Shown here piece by piece: positions 58,744-64,000 of a stretch of DNA of 64,000 bases. Positions within the stretch are counted from its first letter, which is position 1. Every line of letters starts with the position of its first letter. Position numbers and translations under genes: made by a program. The stretch spans positions 1,948,749 through 2,012,748 of the forward strand of contig NW_003314263.1 of assembly GCF_000143415.4 (NCBI RefSeq), given 5' to 3'. The notes beneath the pieces were generated by a model that was not told the origin of the DNA, ran no database searches, and was given only the letters and a program-made list of their open reading frames with translations. The stretch is from Selaginella moellendorffii. Its lineage: Eukaryota; Streptophyta; Lycopodiopsida; Selaginellales; Selaginellaceae.

Positions 58744-60670
58744 TCACCATGGACTTCGCTACAAATAAATTCTACTCAATGCTGGCTAGACTTGCGTCTC
58801 TCCCACTCCACAATGTAATATATAGATCGGAGAAATCTTGGTTGTCCCAGCAATATATACATTGTCAGATCCAAATTCCAAGGAGAGTGGAGAACCGCCA
58901 TTTGAAGGTCTAGTGTAGCCTCGGTCCTGACAAGACGATCTTTCCAACCACGCAAAAGTTTTAATCGTGCATTTCTAGTCACCTTGTATCCCCTTTGCCC
59001 AGCTGCCAAACGTTCTATTCATCAATTTCCGGTCAAGGAGGTCAAAATTTGGTCGTCCTTGAAAAAAAGAGAACGGTAAAGAGACAAATATTGGAAAATC
59101 TACCTCCGACTGAGAACATTCTAGGTGTCCAGTTTGCCTTGGGTTCGTCCCAGGCACGTCTTGCAGTGGCTCCAGGGCTGCTGATTGTCTCCAGGTCCCT
59201 GCTCTCTGCCACAGCCTTGTGGAGCAGCATCCAGCTTCCATTTTGGAGCTTCCAGCAGAGTAAGATGGCGTGGCGTGCGTGAGATGAGTGAGTGGAATTG
59301 AGTATTTGAAATTGAAACAATTATTTCTATTTAACAATTCTACTAAACTCATTCCAAGATTAATCTAACTCTTTTCTCAAATGAAAAAAATTGATTTTAT
59401 AGTTGATAAAATTTAAAAATATTATAATTTTAAAAAGGTTAATTTGTATCAGTGCTTAATACGTTTTTAAGGGCTAAAAAATGAAATAAGAAAACAATCA
59501 TTAAACATTTTATGAACCCTTAATTGCCACTGATCTCATTTATATTATTGGATTAATTGTTGTACCATTAAGCTGAGGCTAGAAACAAAGCTGGCATCAT
59601 AGATGACCTTCAAGCAGCAGCAATGGGAAATTGAGAAGTCAATCATGCATAAAAATGTTTTTGTTTTAAGCATCATATCACCTCCACAGAGCCATTAAGC
59701 TTTATAAACTCTAAATAAAGCCAAAGCTTACAATGTACAATAAGTCTGAGAAAGCAAGAGGAAATCACTACCAATTACATCTTCTAGATGGAAAAAGCAT
59801 GAGTTAATTAAAAGACACCTTTATGATGATCTACACTCTAAAGCCAAATATGCCATTATATCTACTATTGGGCACTATTAAGAATCGATAATTATAGAAA
59901 AGTATGCCATATTTTAACTTTTTGGATTTATATACTTGTACTATATTTATCCCTATGCATCATTGCTGCTAGTAGAAGATGAAAGATGATTTTTAACTCT
60001 CATTAAAATAAAAAAAAAATTACCCATTCTTGAGAAGGGTAAATTTTGTTTTAAAGGTTAAAATCTCAAAACAAAAGAAAGTAAAGTATAAATGCAAGAG
60101 AAAACAAAGTTAATAAGAATTGCTTAAGATCTTGATTGGAAATAGCAAGCATTACTAAGACAAATGGTTCAAGCTTTTTGAGGAAAAGAGCATTAATAAT
60201 CTCCTTGTCCAAAAGGCTAATCAGTTACCCTTGAAGGCAAAAGAAGCAAGAGGCTTATTTTATTCCAATCAATAATGCAATCAAAAACATTCTAGTCTAT
60301 ACTATAAAAAGGAGTATTCTGAAAGAATGTTTATTTTGATTGGCCTTTTTTAACTGTACATATTCCGAGCCTTTCTTAACACTAACGGGCTTCATTTGCG
60401 CGACCGTCTAGGTCTTGCCAGGTCTACGGTCCATTCAGAAACTATGGGCCACAATCCCCACTGCATCAGCCAGAACTGAGCACGCTCTTGCTAGGCCAGG
60501 AAATTGTAACACCTCCATCTCTCGAGAGGGAGCCTCCATTTCATAATCGCAAAGATTCTTATAGCATGTGGGCAAAAGCCTGGCCTACAGAGGATACAGC
60601 AGCACTCTCCTATTTATCTCCTCACCAAAAAGACTTGGCATGTGGATCTCCAAACACTCTAACTCCAGCG
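58744..60670. other. AT-rich intergenic, no gene seen
   Basis: Below 59.3 kb only short unsupported frames occur; from 59.3 to 60.4 kb the DNA is strongly AT-rich without repeats that I could define. Confidence 0.55.
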
Positions 60671-61630
60671 TGTTGCTAAAAAAGTGATGAGGAGATAGAT
60701 AGCAAGAGCATTGCTATATCCTCTTTTCTATCTATTGTGGCCGGGATTTTGCTTGGCTCCCTCATGTTGTGTCACATGGTATCAGATTTAGGGTAGTGAT
60801 CTTTGCAGTTAAGTAAGAACACAAGTTGAAATGGCGTCATCCTCCTTCCCAGAGATGGAGGTGTTTGATGGGGACAATTTCCTGGCCTGGTGAGAACGTG
60901 CTTAGTTCTGGCTGATGTGGTGGGGATTGTTTCTGGAAGTAGGAAATGTCCTGACCAGGACGAAGACCCTGCTGGCTACCAAACCTCGCAAGTCCTAAAC
61001 GCTCACGCAAATGGAGGTCTTGCAATGTGAACCAGGTTATGGGCCTTGCGCTGTGTCACAAGATGGGACACTTAAGTCTAGACTGCCCTGTAAAACGACA
61101 ACGAAAGGAAGCTTGAGCACGTGAAGGAACCTCCAGTTTCAAGGCGTGACGACAATCAAGACTCTGATGGAGCCACTGGTGTTGGATTGCGCGGCAAAAA
61201 GCCACACCACGTCAGTGAGGGAGCTCTTCGTGACACCCAGCCATTAGTGTTCCTCACGGTTAATCGCCCGTTGCCGATTCTTGGTATTGGATCGATCCAG
61301 ATTCAACTTCCACGTGGTGTGTGGTACGTTTCTTGCGCTGGACACACTCTCATTTCCTCGCAAGTGCTTTTGCTGCACATATAGGGACCAGTGGCTTGAG
61401 GGAGGAAGGTTGGCAGGCTTTTCAAGTTGTTTTGCTCCGTGCAAATCCTGAACCAGGTGATGGCGACAGTCCATGTAGATTGCGAGGGGGAGCAGCAGAT
61501 CTCTTGACTTGGCACTGGAGATTGGGCATGTCAATCAACAAACCATTTGCAAGATGTCACGAGCTCTAGTGGGGAATGGTTTCCACCAAGATGCCACTGT
61601 GCGAGCCATGTCTTAAAGGCTGCAGCAGTG
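60671..61630 (+). mobile_element. Decayed Ty1/copia fragment
   Basis: A possible short LTR at 60671-60776 (TGTTGC...GTCACA) is followed by the primer site TGGTATCAGA (60777). Broken Gag comes next: 'FPEMEVFDGDNFLAW' from ATG 60831, a zinc-knuckle-like 'CHKMGHLSLDCP' near 61047, and 'DLLTWHWRLGM' near 61505, matching the Gag-pre-integrase 'LWH.RLGH'. Stops and large deletions separate these. RT is absent. Confidence 0.7.
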
Positions 61631-61737
61631 ACATTCTTCACTGAAAGCTTTTGAGCATGTTCTCACTAAACATAAATGATTTTTTGTAATATAATTTGTC
61701 AATGCAAATTTTGTAGTAATCATTATGATGTAAACAC

Positions 61738-61820
61738 ATTTGGGTGTTAAGAGAGCAGGGCTCTTGAGAAAGCTGTGTTTCTCAACTTTCGTTCACAAAG
61801 GCATGAAATTATAAGGCATG
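61738..61820 (+). mobile_element. TRIM internal-region fragment
   Basis: Resembles the TRIM internal segment at about 35922-36002 ('GGGTGT.AAGAGAG', 'GGGCTCT..GA.AGCTGTG', 'CTCA.CTTTCGTTCA'). It has no LTRs. Confidence 0.55.
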
Positions 61821-61924
61821 GGCAAAACTTCTTAATACAAATTGCATTATAAAATTTTGTAATGTAAAAAAACAATGGAAAAATTGCATAGAAATAAATA
61901 CATATAGCTTGTGAGAGCCAAGTG

Positions 61925-64000
61925 TATGGCTACAATGCCGTATACTAATATTAACATAATGGGATTTTAGTAGCTGTCAAATTGGTTTCAATTTGGACCA
62001 CGCGCTCCTGTATATAAGCTAGGGTTTTTGGGCTAATTGATATGCTAAATAACTTTTCAAAAAGTTCAAATCCAAGAGCTTACATATTTAGGGCAGTGAT
62101 TAATTTATAGTATCTGCAAATGTTGTCCACATTTTTTATATTCCCTTTCCATATTCGAAACACTCATATTGGTGGAAATGAGGGGTAACTTTGATTGTCT
62201 CTGAGGAGTGCTTGGATTTGGGATTTTGGTTTAGATTTAGCTTTTGCATTATCTAAATCTAGCTTTTTCCATTTCCTTCCTTTTGTTCTTTTCTTTCAGA
62301 ATTTTGGTTTAAATTTAGCTTTTTGCATTGTCTAGATCTACTATTTCCTTCTAGCTTTTTGTCATTTCTCTTTTTTTGCTCTTTCTTTTTCATTTGTCTC
62401 CATGGCAGATCAACAATCTCCTCCTTTGACTCTGGAGCAACAGTTGGTACAATTGCTTGATGTTATGCGCTTGCAATTGAACAACCAAACTCAGTTAATG
62501 GCGGCGTTCATGGCACATGGTACAACTCCTTTTACTCTTGGTGCCAATCCTCATGTTCGGCCGGAGTTCTTTCACGGGAATCTTGGGGATGATGTGTACC
62601 ATTGGTTCGATCACTTCACAGTGATTGCCATATATCATCTTGGGATGATGCTCGACGTTTGCATGATTTTCCCATGTGTCTCCAAGGGACGGTGTTGCAG
62701 TGGTACAACAGTTTGAGCGCAGCCACTCGTGGGGATTGGAGTGTTCTTCCGGACGTCTTCAAATGCGCCTTTGGACATACCGATGACTGTGATGATGCCT
62801 TCCAACAATTGCATCATCTTTGCCAAGGGCCATCTGAGTTAGTGATGCAATTTAGTGTTCGTTTCTGAAGTCTTTTGCTTCGTGTGGAGCCAAATATGTC
62901 GGAGCGGATCAAGCTAGGAATGTTGTGGCTAGCACTTCATCAAGACCTTGTCGAACTTGTGCATGCAATTGCTCCTGCCACCCTTGACGATGCTCTTTGC
63001 TTGGCACAACCTTATGAGACGTTGCCTCTTCCACTTCTCACTGCACGTCCTTCAGCTCCTCTTCCTATAGGTGATGGTCTTGTTCCAATGGAGGTTGATG
63101 CTGCTGCTGCTCGAGTCCAAGGACAAGGGCGAGGACGTGGTCATGGCTGTGATGTTCACTGCTGGGCGTGTGACAAAGTTGGTCATACTTATCAGTGTTG
63201 TCGGCATTTTCCGGATTGGCAATCTCCATTTATTGGGTGGAGACCTTGGCATCAGCAACGTCCCATTGATGCTACTACAATGGAAGGTTTGGACACCGAG
63301 ATGCATCTGGGAAGTAAGGAGTCATGCGAGTAACGAAGGGACCTTGCGCGAATAAGTCAGTGACCCCTCCATCTTTCTTTCGGGAGTATCATCAAGGGGT
63401 TCACTCGGCACTAGTTCATCTAGTGTTTACTTTGCAAGCTTGTTTTTATAACAAGAGGTCTCTTATTATTCTCTCTATGTTGGTTGATACAAGTTCGAGT
63501 TTATCTTCTATTGCTCGACCTGTTGCCACATGTTGCCGTCTACACTTGCGTCATGCAGCGGAACCAATTTTCATTCTTTATGGCAACGACCGTACACATG
63601 CATGTGCACGGGATGAGGTGGACCTAGTTGTGTGTGTGGGTGATCTCGAGCTTGAGTTGCAATCATTGCAGGTGGTGCCAAGTCAAGCTTTTGACCTCAT
63701 TTTTAGTATAAATTGGTTGCAACGCAATTATGCCAAGTGTGACTTTAAGGCTTCTCTCCCTTGTCTCATACTTCTTTATGTTTCATCCATTCTTCTCACT
63801 TTTGTCCTCTACTTTTACTTCTACTTCCATTACTTTTGTTCCTCCATTATTTCCCTCTATGTTTCCGTCTTGTTTTGCTCTTCCCTTTTCCGATCCCTTC
63901 GACAATCTTTGTGTTGCAGCGGTTGACTGGCTCATAAAGGAATATTTTGATTTCTTTGAATTTGACCTATCATCTGGGGCCAAGATTGCTACATGTCATC
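61925..64000 (+). mobile_element. Ty3/gypsy retroelement, 5' part, decayed and cut by window edge
   Basis: Leader with a TATA-like 'TATATAAGC' at about 62013, then Gag from ATG 62402 ('MADQQSPPLTLEQQLVQLLD'). The frame shifts near 62640 and meets a TGA near 62867. The CCHC knuckle 'CWACDKVGHTYQCC' is at about 63160-63200. A second frame holds a retropepsin-like 'ILSMLVDTSSSLSSIA' (the usual D-T/S-G is D-T-S here) and 'FDLIFSINWLQRNYAKCDF', the 'D.ILG.DWL' end of Ty3 proteases. Pol continues past 64000 if present. Gag is broken, so this copy is inactive. Confidence 0.85.

Noticed and set aside
58776-59352. Several overlapping frames downstream of the P450
   Set aside because: Short, mutually overlapping on both strands, no family resemblance; probably 3' flank.

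Overview
The window reads as nuclear DNA of a lycophyte, most likely Selaginella. Three long PPR genes built mostly of short PLS-type repeats, spliced genes with introns of about 45-70 bp, a plant LRR receptor kinase, a plant P450 and the plant-type ENO3 enolase all fit. The species call is inference; no alignment was run.

Left part (1-17 kb): a tRNA-Gly(CCC), an intact PPR gene (786-2900), a five-exon single-AP2 gene on the minus strand (3133-3962), a two-exon LRR-XI receptor kinase (4675-7973), a decayed spliced locus of unknown function (9286-11520), a multi-pass membrane protein gene (11829-12668) with a gene-derived hairpin upstream of its start, and a frameshifted PPR gene (14821-16799). 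The PPR 5' end is repeated beyond a TA microsatellite and a 100-N assembly gap.

Middle part (17.5-43.6 kb): accessory, repeat-rich DNA. It holds an inverted second copy of the 9.4-12.7 kb block (23.98-26.87 kb), a broken inverted copy of a Fic gene, a tRNA-Ser remnant, and fragments of PPR, RCL1 and CinA/nucleotidylyltransferase genes. LTR elements include Ty3 remnants, a 986-bp deletion derivative with a clean target duplication, a solo LTR inside a minisatellite, and a complete TRIM nested inside the 5' LTR of a roughly 7-kb element that appears to encode nothing.

Right part (43.6-59 kb): compact and intact. A gene with an NSE4-like C-terminal domain (43669-45532) follows a PPR gene (45615-47903) on the same strand. 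That PPR gene is head-to-head with enolase ENO3 (48103-50213) across 199 bp. Next come a possible small membrane protein, a three-exon kinase-fold protein (52274-54542), an intronless Fic-domain protein (54889-55764) and a cytochrome P450 (57191-58743). Decayed Ty1/copia and Ty3 elements fill 60.6-64 kb, and the last runs off the edge.

Exon borders were placed by eye using GT-AG (one GC-AG) sites and frame continuity. For the AP2, receptor-kinase, NSE4-like, ENO3, kinase-fold and P450 genes the joined exons are divisible by three and free of internal stops.
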